The notes under the pieces were generated by a model. That model had not been told where the DNA came from. It searched no databases and saw only the letters and a list, made by a program, of their open reading frames with translations. Of a stretch of 10,121 nt of DNA, positions 1 through 8,800 are shown in pieces (within the stretch, counting starts at the first letter, position 1; each line of letters starts with the position of its first letter). Origin of the DNA: Haplosporangium gracile (taxonomy: Eukaryota > Mortierellomycota > Mortierellomycetes > Mortierellales > Mortierellaceae); contig JAAAUF010000984.1 of assembly GCA_015499985.1 (NCBI GenBank), positions 245-10,365 on the forward strand. The letters run 5' to 3'. The position numbers and the translations under genes were made by a program.

Positions 1-70
1 GGCGAAGGTGTCATTTTGGGATGAAAGGCTCACGGCCCTCAACAGAGAGCGAGCGGAGGCACAAAACTGA
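1..70 (+). CDS. 3' end of an unidentified protein-coding gene (partial)
   Basis: Read from base 2, the first 22 codons are open and end in TGA at 68-70. The predicted tail is AKVSFWDERLTALNRERAEA followed by Gln-Asn. It is charged and helix-prone, as expected for the end of a coiled or helical protein. Composition changes sharply right after the stop, from mixed coding-like sequence to T-runs (74-90) and A/T-rich DNA, as at a coding-to-3' UTR border. A UGUAAAUA-type element near 169-176 could serve 3' end formation. The piece is too short to name a family. A chance open frame, or a minus-strand gene, is possible. Confidence 0.42.
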   Translation, partial: AKVSFWDERLTALNRERAEAQN

Positions 71-1035
71 TCATTTTTTTTTTCTTTTTTGACATTGTGA
101 TGCTCTACTCTTTTTTCTCTTTCCGCCTCAAATGAACGAAAGGGAGTAAAAATAACGTAGAAAGCAAATGTAAATATTATTTTAAACATTCAACATCCGA
201 ACAAAAATATACATCCTTGTCCTATTTCTTTCTTCATCGCCGATTTTGATGGATTGAAGAAGAAAGACAAACACCCCTTCAAAGATGAAATATGAACTAT
301 AAAGGGTGCACCACATTCAATATTCTCTTCCTCTTTTCATCCTCGCTTGAGAATAAAGACTTGATAAGGCTCGGACCTGTCCTTGGGAAATTTTTGCTCA
401 TGTCATGTCCCCTGTTTGCAATAGAAAAAAAATCCAGCACAAACAAAATGGCGAAACGCGTTGATTGTCACTCTTCCGCGCACTCCCATCTCTCTCAATT
501 ACACTCTCTCATTGCAGTCGCCTTTCCTATTGCTCTGCTCATTTCTATCTGCTTCCTTCGCTGCCCCTTTCCTTCTTCTTTCTGTTCCCATCGCTCTTTC
601 TTCAAATGGATCTCTTTTTGTTGACAAAAAGAGGAGTTTTTTTCTTCCATATCTAGGCTCAGTTTTCAAAGTTCCCTGCTTTTTTTGTTTGCCTTACGAC
701 AGTTTGTTTGTTCGTTTACGTCCACGTAGAAAAGCCTAGTGCCTATTTCAGCGTCGCATCGCGAATGCCTGACTTCTGTTGACAGCTCTCACAATTACAA
801 CGTTGATGGAAGCCGATCCCTGAAAAAGGCATCATATTCAATCGGCATACACAAGACTAAGGTGAATGCTGGGGCTAGAGTAATTTCAACCTATCCATCC
901 CTATTTTTGCGAGCCACTCATGATATGGTACCTTGTTAGCTTAACACCTTCATTTTGTTGCTTTTTCACCCCTGCATTTCGATGTGAATGCCTGAAGGAA
1001 CGAAGATTCAGAAAAAAAAAAAACACACTTGACGA

Positions 1036-1086
1036 AAAATAGTGCGAGAGTGAACTGGGCATGGTCCCTCCTTCTCGCACTATTTT
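1036..1086. repeat. Perfect 14-bp inverted repeat with 23-nt loop
   Basis: The left arm AAAATAGTGCGAGA (1036-1049) is the exact reverse complement of TCTCGCACTATTTT (1073-1086), separated by 23 nt. As RNA this would fold into a stable stem. Inside the loop, GGG (1057-1059) could also pair with CCC (1066-1068). No target-site duplication flanks the arms and no second copy is seen in the window, so it does not look like a miniature transposon. A structured transcript, a 3' end signal or a palindromic binding site are all possible; none is shown. Confidence 0.75.
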
Positions 1087-1284
1087 CTCAGTCCCTCTGA
1101 CCTCCCCCTTTTTTTCCAGTTGTTGATGCTGTTGCGGCGGAGTGGGTTGTGCCATGCTCCTGACGCGTGGCAATAGGCCTGTTGACCTCATCAACAATTT
1201 TTATTCTTTGTTATTTTTTCTTTCCTCTTTTCTCTTTTCTCGTTCATCTTTCTACTACCCACTGGTTCCAGGCTTCCTTGCTTA

Positions 1285-1304
1285 GCGTAAACACGTGACG
1301 CATC
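1285..1304 (+). promoter_or_regulatory. Composite forkhead / CACGTG / TGACG-like site
   Basis: Within 20 bases the sequence reads GCGTAAACACGTGACGCATC. GTAAACA (1287-1293) matches the forkhead consensus, CACGTG (1292-1297) the palindromic E-box bound by bHLH factors such as Cbf1/Pho4, and TGACG (1296-1300) a bZIP/CRE half site. The three overlap. The position, about 1.2 kb before the gene A start, is distant but possible if the leader is long. The motifs are seen; the function is inferred. Confidence 0.3.
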
Positions 1305-1768
1305 TAGCTTTTTTTTCTCTCCTTTCATCGAACACTGGTACAACTAAACAATAAGACGAAAGGGATAACTAGACCATCCATGGACGTGTCCCTGTCCAAT
1401 GCTGAGTAAATGTATGTCCAAGCGAAAGCAATGGTACGCACTAAGCTTGAAATGGATGATCAGCAATAATAAGGGTCCGGCATTGCATCACATATTGTAT
1501 TTAGAAAAAAGTCCGAGTCGGCTGCCATCTTAATCACTGCTTGCACAGACCAATTTTTCTTTTTTGTTCTCCAGCCAGCCAAATTGCCCAGCCCAGCCGG
1601 CCAGTAATCCAGTAAGTAGCGGGGGTGAGGGGAGGCGATAAACAATGAGCAGTCCCCTTCGTGGAAAGATTTTTTTTTTCTCCGCACTCTTGATGTGGAT
1701 GAGGGGAACATCTGGACTTTTGCGAAGCCAGCCAGGTTTGAATTTTTGCCTGAAAGAAGTGACCCATG

Positions 1769-2504
1769 GTTCATTTTTTGGTTTCTTTCTTTCCTTCAAC
1801 ACCATTCAACATTCATTTCATCCACCCCTCTACACACATACATATATACATACATACACATACGCCTACACACGACCATCGATATATACCGCCTACATCT
1901 ACCTATCGTTAGTGCCCCCTTCCTCCTTGTTCTCCGTATCCACCTTCTTCCTCTTCTTTCCTTCCCCTTCGTTCTCCTCTCTCTCCCTCCCCTTTTGCCC
2001 TTCCTCAACGCCCGTCCTGCTTCCTTCCTGTTTTCTGTCTTCCACTAAACACAGAAAAGAAAAAAAAATACTTTACTTTTTCAGCAGGTACCCGCTCTCC
2101 ACCCCTTCTCGTCTCCTTTACTCCTCAACCTTCTTTTTGCTTCGTACCTTTTCTTCATAATACCCACAACCTATAACCCACAACATCTACATCTATATAC
2201 ACCCCTTTAAGCTCCTTTCTCCGTCCTCTTATTCTTTCTTCTTTCTTCTTTCTAGCACTCCACTTTGTAATTCAATCCTCTACTAAATCCACACACATAC
2301 CCAAACACAACAGCACATTACACTTGCAAAAACAAAGAACTGTCTACAGTCCACGTAGACGACTGTGATCGGTCAACTTTTGTCCCAGCCCTGCTAAGCA
2401 CTCCTCCTCTCCCTTGTGAGCATCAACCGTACACGCACCCATCCTAACCCAGCTACCGCCACCTCCGGGGACAACAAACATCAATAAGCTAGTTGCACAC
2501 CACC
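1769..2504 (+). promoter_or_regulatory. Pyrimidine-rich, ATG-free promoter/leader of gene A
   Basis: The plus strand of this 736-base stretch is strongly C/T-rich (notably 1916-2040, 2095-2155 and 2205-2260), then turns A/C-rich (2270-2340). It contains no ATG at all between the ATG at 1766 and the start codon at 2505. Fungal core promoters often carry C/T blocks near the transcription start, and a leader free of upstream ATGs lets scanning ribosomes reach the main start. A transcription start somewhere in or after the C/T blocks is therefore likely. A 5' UTR intron is possible (GTAAGT at 1612; TTTTCAG near 2080) but not supported by more than these strings. Confidence 0.5.
1831..1863. repeat. 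CA/TA-rich microsatellite
   Basis: This is an imperfect run of CACA, CATA, TATA and CATA units (ACACACATACATATATACATACATACACATAC in shape). It lies at the 5' edge of the pyrimidine-rich leader of gene A. The TATATA within it (1843-1848) could act as a TATA-like element, but simple repeats of this kind contain such strings by default. Confidence 0.6.
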
Positions 2505-5480
2505 ATGGGCAGACCAGTGGCGCGCAATCTCGAGGATGAGATGATGACAAAGATCAAGGCGCTTTTCGACAGGATCCTCGACACCGTCAATAAAGAGAAC
2601 GTAAGCAAACAATAACAAAAAAACTTTTATTATTACTACAGTGTGCTTATGGCTCTTTCTCTCTGGTCTCGTTGCCACATATCCATCTTACTTTACTAAC
2701 CGGATATTTTCCTCACTCTTCTTTTTTCGCATATTTTTTTCTTTTGAATACCATGCATTCGCTCAACCATTGGGGATGGATGATACGGAGGATATTTACA
2801 GCCGCAATACACGTTCGACTTTGAACAGTTTGTCGATTGCTTTGATGAGAACGACCACTTCACCAAACGAGTCTTCGAGTTCCTGGTCAAAGAGACCGCT
2901 CAGCGTTATAGGAGTGCGTACCCGCAGCCTCAGCACTCGTCGCATCCTCGAACCACCATCCATCACCTTCCCGAAGGAGCACAGGACAGTCGCTCGGCCA
3001 CTGGCGCCACCACCCCAACGTCCAACACATTAGCAGCAGGAGCAGGAACAGGAGCAGGAGGAGCAGGAGCAACGGGAGGAGGAGAATTGACAGGGGCTAC
3101 TTTGGTGCCCTCAGCCACAGCGCTTCGACAGCATAATCACCACCATCACCACCATTCTCCCTTCCAGTCGTCCCGGCACTCGTTCCCGCCTCTCGAGCGT
3201 GACTCCCTCGTCCGATCGCCGTCGACTCTTGCAGGATTTGGGTCGATGAACGAAAATGCTCAAGCGCCAGCGCCTTCGACTAGCTCCTCAGGGGCTGCCC
3301 TGAGATACTTGCTGTCGAGTCAGGGATTTGGTCAAAACAGCAGACGTTCGAGGATGGCCCAAAGAATGCTGTCAAACGACCTCTTGGCTTTTCATCAAGG
3401 ACAACCCTCTTTGTTCAGCAGCTTGAGTGCACTCTCTAGCCCCGTTCTTGGACCCGACGCAATGCTCGCTTCCGCCAGCAGAGGATCAAGTTCTACAACA
3501 ACCAGTAGAAGACCAGCTCAAGACCTAGACATTTCCCTTCCAACCTCTTCAGCACTACCAATGGGATCATCATCAGGAGCAGCAGGAGCGTCGTCATCTC
3601 CAGCCTTGGGCTCAGCATCGGCAGCGACCTCGTCCACCTCGCCCCGAGTGCGCTCGCCCTTTGAGCAGATGCAGGACAGACAGGATCGTTTCAGGAGACA
3701 TATGCCCCTGCGAGAATTTTCGATGGAATTGATGCCAGAATCCTTCAGGAGCACCGACTCGAATACCTCAGGATCCTCATTTCACGTGTGGGATGACCTG
3801 GAATCACCAAACGACCCCACAGTGCCTCGAGCGTCGTCGTCATCGCAGCGAAGGCGGGTTATTGTGGCCGAGAACATGAGACAGGCAAGGGAACAACAAA
3901 TTCGGCAAATGTATGCTCAGACCCTGCGTGCCCGGCCACCCCTTGCACAACCTTCTTCAACCCTCACATCATCCAGCCAAGCACATCCATCGTCTTCCCA
4001 GACGTCGTCGTCATCATCGTCCGAGCCTACAAACCCGTTTCAACAACACTTACATCAGCAGTTACAGGAACAACGAGCTCGTCGACAATACGATCAACTA
4101 AGACAACTCGAACAGTCGCAACATGCTCACCAACAGGCACTGCAGGCCCTCCAGGGTCAGAGACTTGTCGCACCAGAAGATACCCAGCAATTATCGTCAT
4201 CGTCTCAGCAGGATCAACCACAGTCAGCGACCCAGTCTCTTCCCCAACGATATGTTCTCCAGGACAATGGTCTGCGACTTGTCCAACCTTATCCTGGCTC
4301 ACCAGGAACCCCAGTCCCACTTTCCAGTACTCCATCTGACTCTACGGCGACTGGTGGTCTGACTTCGCAATCTACTGGATCTCTTTCGTCGCCCATTTCT
4401 CAACAAGTTCTGGACGAGGTTTACCAGGAATTCAGCAGCAGCACCGAGCGGGGGCGAGCTGCCATGCGTAATGCTCTTGCGGCAGATCTTCACATTGATG
4501 AAGATCACCAGGTGCTGTTGACGGGAGAAGTGAGCAGACGCAGGAGACGACGGGTTGTCGGGAGATTCTCCAACTCGATGGGGTCACCTGATATCGGATC
4601 TGACAACTCGAGCGCTATTATCAGTCAGCAACAGCAACAGCAAGAACAGCGGGAACAGGAATCTCTCGACTCAGCAGCAGCAGCAGCAGCAGTAGCGGTA
4701 GCAGTGGCCCCGACAGACTCAGTATCGCCTTTGCCACCAACTAGCTCAACAACTGCTCAACAACCTCATAATGCGGAGCAACAGCAGCAAGGAACAGTAC
4801 CAGTTATCGACACAGCATTACCTACAGGTGCAACCATTACAACTTCCAGTGCAGCTACGATTGGCTCGATGACGACGGCGCCTACGTTACCAGAGGTCTC
4901 TGTAGAGATGGTTGATAGCCAAACAACCCGTGGCGACGTAGAGCACCATGGTAGTAGTGAAATCAATAGAAGCAGTGGTGGCAGTGGCGGTCATCTTGGC
5001 TTGGGTCTGACTTCGGCAGGTAGTACCAGTCATAGACAGAACGTACCCCCAACCCCACCCTCCCCAAACCCCAACAGGAACCCGATGCCGACCTTCCAGG
5101 ACCGCAGGCGATCATCGATCAACCCTGCCGATATTGAGACATTGGTTCGAGAGATGGAAGCGAATGCGCAGTCGGCAACTTTGGGTATCAGAACAACCGG
5201 TAGCAGTAGCGTTGGTAGTAATAGACCAACATCGTCTTTGTCGTCCAGACTCCGGTTTCCTCTTCATGCGCTGTCGCCTATTGTTGAGCCCGGTGGATCC
5301 GCACCCCCAGTGGCGCTGGTCCCTCCTCTGGGGATCCTGACGCCTACTTCTTCGACTTCTTCTCTGGCTGAACCGACGGAATCGGGATCTCGTGCAACAC
5401 GGCAGCCGGTCCTGTTGTCGCCCGAGCCTGAGCGTGGAGCTGAGCGGATTGCTGGATCCCGTTCGCCTCCTCTGCAATAA
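2505..5480 (+). CDS. Gene A: unrecognised low-complexity Ser/Gln-rich protein (two exons, 924 aa)
   Basis: I do not recognise this protein. The coding sequence joins 2505-2600 and 2802-5480. The start ATG sits in a strong context (CACCATGG) and is the first ATG after a long ATG-free leader; TAA is at 5478-5480. Residues 1-70 look folded: a charged helix (LEDEMMTKIKALFDRILDTV), then an aromatic, acidic segment (FDFEQFVDCFDENDHFTKRV) and a helix ending near Arg-Tyr-Arg-Ser-Ala. The rest is mostly disordered: a Gly/Ala tract (about 110-126), a His run (about 143-150), many Ser runs, Gln-rich stretches and seven Ala (657-663). Islands that look less random are a helix-prone segment near 566-605 followed by six Arg (611-616, a possible nuclear signal), and RRRSS (800-804, a basophilic kinase-type site) followed by a helix near 806-824. 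There is no signal peptide or membrane segment. A nuclear or regulatory scaffold role would fit, but is only inference. Confidence 0.85.
2601..2801 (+). other. Intron 1 of gene A (phase 0, 201 nt)
   Basis: The donor is GTAAGC (2601-2606) after GAGAAC and the acceptor is TTTACAG ending at 2801. A TACTAAC branch-type string is at 2694-2700 and a second candidate, GCTCAAC, at 2761-2767 lies a more usual distance (about 35 nt) from the acceptor. Splicing joins the short first exon in frame to the long open frame, whose reading starts well before the first ATG-like codon within it. Without splicing, translation stops at TAA 2613-2615. The nearer AG at 2790 would break the frame. Confidence 0.82.
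3033..3083 (+). repeat. GCAGGA-type trinucleotide/hexamer repeat encoding Gly/Ala
   Basis: Imperfect GCA/GGA/ACA units encode a Gly-Ala-Thr tract, residues 110-126 of the gene A product. It directly follows the folded-looking N-terminal part and seems to be a flexible linker. Such purine-rich repeats are prone to slippage, so its length may vary between strains. Confidence 0.7.
4672..4694 (+). repeat. (CAG)n/(GCA)n microsatellite in gene A
   Basis: Seven successive GCA codons (4674-4694) encode seven Ala in gene A, following a Gln-rich segment (4624-4650) built from CAA/CAG codons. In another frame the same run would encode Gln or Ser. It is a likely slippage-prone site. Confidence 0.75.
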
Positions 5481-5875
5481 TCACATCTTTACATTTTTTT
5501 TCCCTTTTCCTTTTCCTTTTTCATTTTTCATTTTTTTTCCTCGTTGCTTATCCATCTTCGTATCCTGTACATGTAATAAAAGGTGCCACCTGCATCATAG
5601 AGTCAATTGTGTACGTGGGTAAGGCATCTCCTCAGTCTAGACTTGAAATGTGTCCCCTATGAAATTGTTGGTGGCGCAAGGGACAAACAAACTCCACAAT
5701 AATTTCAAACGCTATTTTCCTGCGTAAACAATCCATACCGCACATCTCTCTCGCCAGCCGTCAGACACATCACACCGTCTTCTGCATCCCTGGACTCCTA
5801 AGAAGGACGATTTAACGGTACACCCCGAAAAAGGATCTCGACATTTAACTTTGAGATCTCGCGCGCGCTCTCATA
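5481..5875 (+). promoter_or_regulatory. Gene A 3' UTR and gene B promoter/leader
   Basis: This 395-base spacer must hold the 3' end of gene A and the promoter of gene B. Its first 60 bases are a T/C tract, followed by the AATAAA signal (5575-5580). A GCGTAAACA string (5722-5730, forkhead-like) repeats the 9-mer found at 1285-1293. A C/T patch at 5742-5755 may mark transcription starts. From 5662 to 5875 there is no ATG on the plus strand, consistent with an open leader for gene B. No TATA box stands out. Confidence 0.5.
5575..5580 (+). terminator. Poly(A) signal AATAAA of gene A
   Basis: A canonical AATAAA begins 95 bases after the gene A stop codon. It is preceded by a TGTA element (5567-5574 region, TGTACATGTAATAAA), the usual upstream partner in fungal 3' end formation. 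Cleavage would be expected some 10-30 bases further on. Confidence 0.6.
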
Positions 5876-8800
5876 ATGCATTCCAGTTCGCAGGAGCAGG
5901 GAGCGACTCACATCCGATTCTCTCAGGACGAGAACGAGGAGGAGGGTCAGGCACGTGGCTCTACCGCTGTTGCTATTGGAATAGAAAACAGACCAACAAA
6001 CGGGACAAAGGCATCACCGGCAACACTTCCCTCGTGGCTACAGCAACAACAAACACGCCCACTCGACTCCAACACCCGCCCCTCACCAGCGGCACTAGCA
6101 ACAACCAAGACGTCTGTATTTCTCATCAAAAAACCTCCCCAAAAGCCCAAGAGTATCGATGCACAGAACCACTTCAGCGCTCTTCGACGAGTCGAGAATC
6201 CGCTCTATACCAACCCCCCTCTCACCGCCGCCATCACAGCAACATATAATTATATGAAAGGACCGGAAGCAGGGGCAGCGACAATGATGGGAACAGGAGG
6301 ATCATTTTCACGCTCGTCAGCGACGACGGCAAGATCAAGACCCGCACAGCAGTCGATTTCGAATAGCTTGGGTCGAGCACGGACGATCGAGCAGGAGCAA
6401 CAATCAACACGTTCACCTCCATCAGCACCAGGTATCATATCCCTTACCAACCAGCACCAGAAACAGCGACACTTTACGATCCCACCCAAGAGCCCTCGCA
6501 CAGAGCTGACTTTGGGATCGCACTCGCCATCGCCAAAGAAGGGAGAAGGAGGGAGTGTGAAGAGGAAAACGATCAATATTACGCCGCTGAATTCGACGTC
6601 TTGGCTTGATGACCATCGGGCACAAGAAAAGAAGGTGAGAGAAAAGGAGCAGTGGGAAGAGGATGACGAGGAGGAGGGAGATGGGGATGATGATGAAGTT
6701 GTGCAGGTTCGAATACCGCATTTCTTGCTCCCCGAAGGAGGCGGAGGCGTCTCCAAGGACACAGGGTCTAAACCAATAGCCACTACGACTACGGCTAAGA
6801 CGACAGCAACTACGATGGCAGACGCGATATCGACAAAGAAGCCGGCATCATTAACAGGCTGGATAAAACAGGACGTGAAGAACCTCATTAACTCCGTCGC
6901 AGACAAGTCGTCCAAGGCGTTTGTGAAGACCAAAGATGCCATGGAACGCGTTGAGAACATGGCGGCGTCTGCATCATTTAAAGGGCCTGCCAAGAAGAAG
7001 GACGAGGACGAGGATGGGGCTGGGTGGTTGGACGAGTCGCTTGGGGAAGAGAACTGGAGTGAGTTTTTTTCAAAGGATTTGGATCTCGATGAGAAGGAGG
7101 ATGATTATGGATACCAGACACAAGAGGTTGAGCAGGAACGGGAGAAGGAGCAGGAGATGAATCAGTGGATGGAGAGGCAGAGGCAGACGGAGCGTGATCA
7201 AGTGGGAGAGAACGAGAGGGGGAAGCAACGGAAACGGGTGGAGAGTCCAGAACCGGATTTTCCATACTCTGATGATGAGAAGCCTAGTGTTCAGGGAAAG
7301 GTGCCTATGGCGCCGGCCCCTGTCAATGAGGATACTATCACCAAGGATTCTGCGATTAAGGGTGTTGTCAGGAAGGACATTGTCGCCAAAAGTCGAGACA
7401 ATGAGCGGGAGCGAGAACTGGAACGGGAGCGCGAACGGAATCAAAAACATGCTCGAGGTCGGGATGGTAAAAGGAACGGGATGTCAACAGCTGATATTTC
7501 GCCGCGGGAGAAGAAGAAGAGTGAAGTCAAGGTCCCCAGGAGGTCATCTTTTTTGCCTTCTGACATCAGCAGTGATGATAATGATTCACCACACCGTCAA
7601 CGACAGCAGCCATCAAGCGACAGACGAGGCAACAGGGCGTCTTCACCTAGAAAAGCGTCGCAAGAAGAGAGGAAGAGCGAGGTCAAGTCCCGTAAGGCAT
7701 TGTCGCTTTTGCCTGTTGATGAGGGGCTACCACAGAGTCAACAGCAGCAGCAGCAGCAGACATCGAAATTAAGCAGGAAACCGGATTTCAGGACTCCTCT
7801 CGAGGATATATTACGGAACCGATCGTCAGCCGGACAGGATGACCGACGTTCGACTCCGACTCGGTCTATCTACAACCCCAAGAACTCCAATCTGCACAGG
7901 AGTATTGATGCCCCGGATTCGGACTCTGATCTGGATGATCTACTCTTTTCTATCGCCGCGACTCGATCGCAGTCGGATCCTCCTGCCCAGTCGCTGCTTT
8001 CAACACCCTCATCTCGGCCGTTATCGCAGGTGCCTTCCGTAACCTCGGTGGATTCGTTTTCGTCGACGACTGTTAATATTAGCAATTCGAAGCAGGAGCG
8101 GGACTTTGAACAAATACCGAAGAAATCGACCAGTTTTGTTGGCCTGAGTGATAGCAGTCTTGAAGATGGCGATAATCCCTTCTTGGATCACAGTACATCA
8201 AAGCTCCAATCGTCAACAAGTAGCAACAAGGACAAGAACGTGCCGGGAACGCTTGTCCTGAAAAAACGCAAGGAGACACCCCGCACGTATATCGACACTT
8301 GTCATCATCAGGGCCAGCAAGAACGGGAAGAGCGCCGTCGAAATGTTCAGAGTCAGAGGGATTTGGATGATGATAGCTCTGAGGAGTCGATAGGCAGGCG
8401 GAAGCAAGTTGACAGTGGTGGTTGCTCGCGCCCCAGCAGGCCAGAGAAGGCGGATGACGAAATACCCAGATATCGCAGCACCCACAGCCCCGGAGATACC
8501 CGGCGACCCGGAAAGTCAAGTGTTCGTACAAAGACACGGATCGTGCGCGAGGGAGATGGCGACTCGGAGGACAACAAATATACCAAGTCAGCACGCTCGG
8601 TAGCTGGTTACAGAGGCGACGTCTCAGCAGTAACACGCGAGGATCGACAAGCAACCTCGTCATGCAAGAACGAGGGGATAAGAACTTTTGTCGAGCGGAG
8701 GACTACGGAGCGCGGTTATTCCCACTCGCATAAGGACGATCGAGACCGACGGAAGATTCAAGATCGGGATTCCGATAGATATCCAGAATCAACCAGTCGG

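Larger units (their letters stand above)
71..1768. other. Intergenic region, no supported gene
   Basis: This stretch holds no gene I can support. The first part (71-300) is A/T-rich and probably includes the 3' UTR of the gene ending at base 70. The rest has many T and A homopolymers, C/T-rich patches (about 500-620, 1200-1250) and only short open frames of simple composition on both strands. Two ACGCGT hexamers (456-461, 1163-1168) match the MluI cell-cycle box, but two in this length is near chance. No tRNA-like A/B box pair was seen. The inverted repeat at 1036-1086 and the site cluster at 1285-1304 are listed separately. Confidence 0.6.

Noticed and set aside
292..939. Several short plus-strand open frames (292-624, 461-739, 739-939)
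   Set aside because: They are short, Ser/Leu/Phe-rich from pyrimidine tracts, overlap each other in different frames and show no recognisable motif or splice partner.
1036..1086. Hairpin as a miniature inverted-repeat transposon
   Set aside because: No target-site duplication beside the arms, a very short total length and no second copy in the window.
1645..2160. 171-codon plus-strand open frame before gene A
   Set aside because: It reads through the CA/TA microsatellite and C/T tracts, giving Tyr-Thr-His and Ser-Leu-Phe-Pro runs. This is leader/promoter composition, not protein.
2342..2360. GTCTAC/GTAGAC 6-bp inverted repeat in the gene A leader
   Set aside because: Six-base arms with a 7-base loop are expected by chance several times in a window this size.
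2641..3033. 130-codon plus-strand open frame starting in the gene A intron
   Set aside because: It uses the frame next to the true exon 2 of gene A; using TACTACAG at 2641 as acceptor would leave a 41-nt intron, too short, and would not join to the long downstream frame.
5671..5681. tRNA A-box-like string TGGCGCAAGGG
   Set aside because: It fits the A-box consensus, but no GTTCGA-type B box follows at tRNA distance and no cloverleaf forms.
6250..6993. 247-codon open frame on the minus strand
   Set aside because: It lies wholly antisense to gene B. Its Ser/Val/Cys-rich composition is what the acidic and Thr/Ser codons of gene B give when read backwards; no domain is visible.
8079..8663. 194-codon open frame on the minus strand
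   Set aside because: Antisense shadow of gene B, with Cys/His/Leu-rich composition caused by reverse reading of basic and Ser codons. No family motif and no start context.
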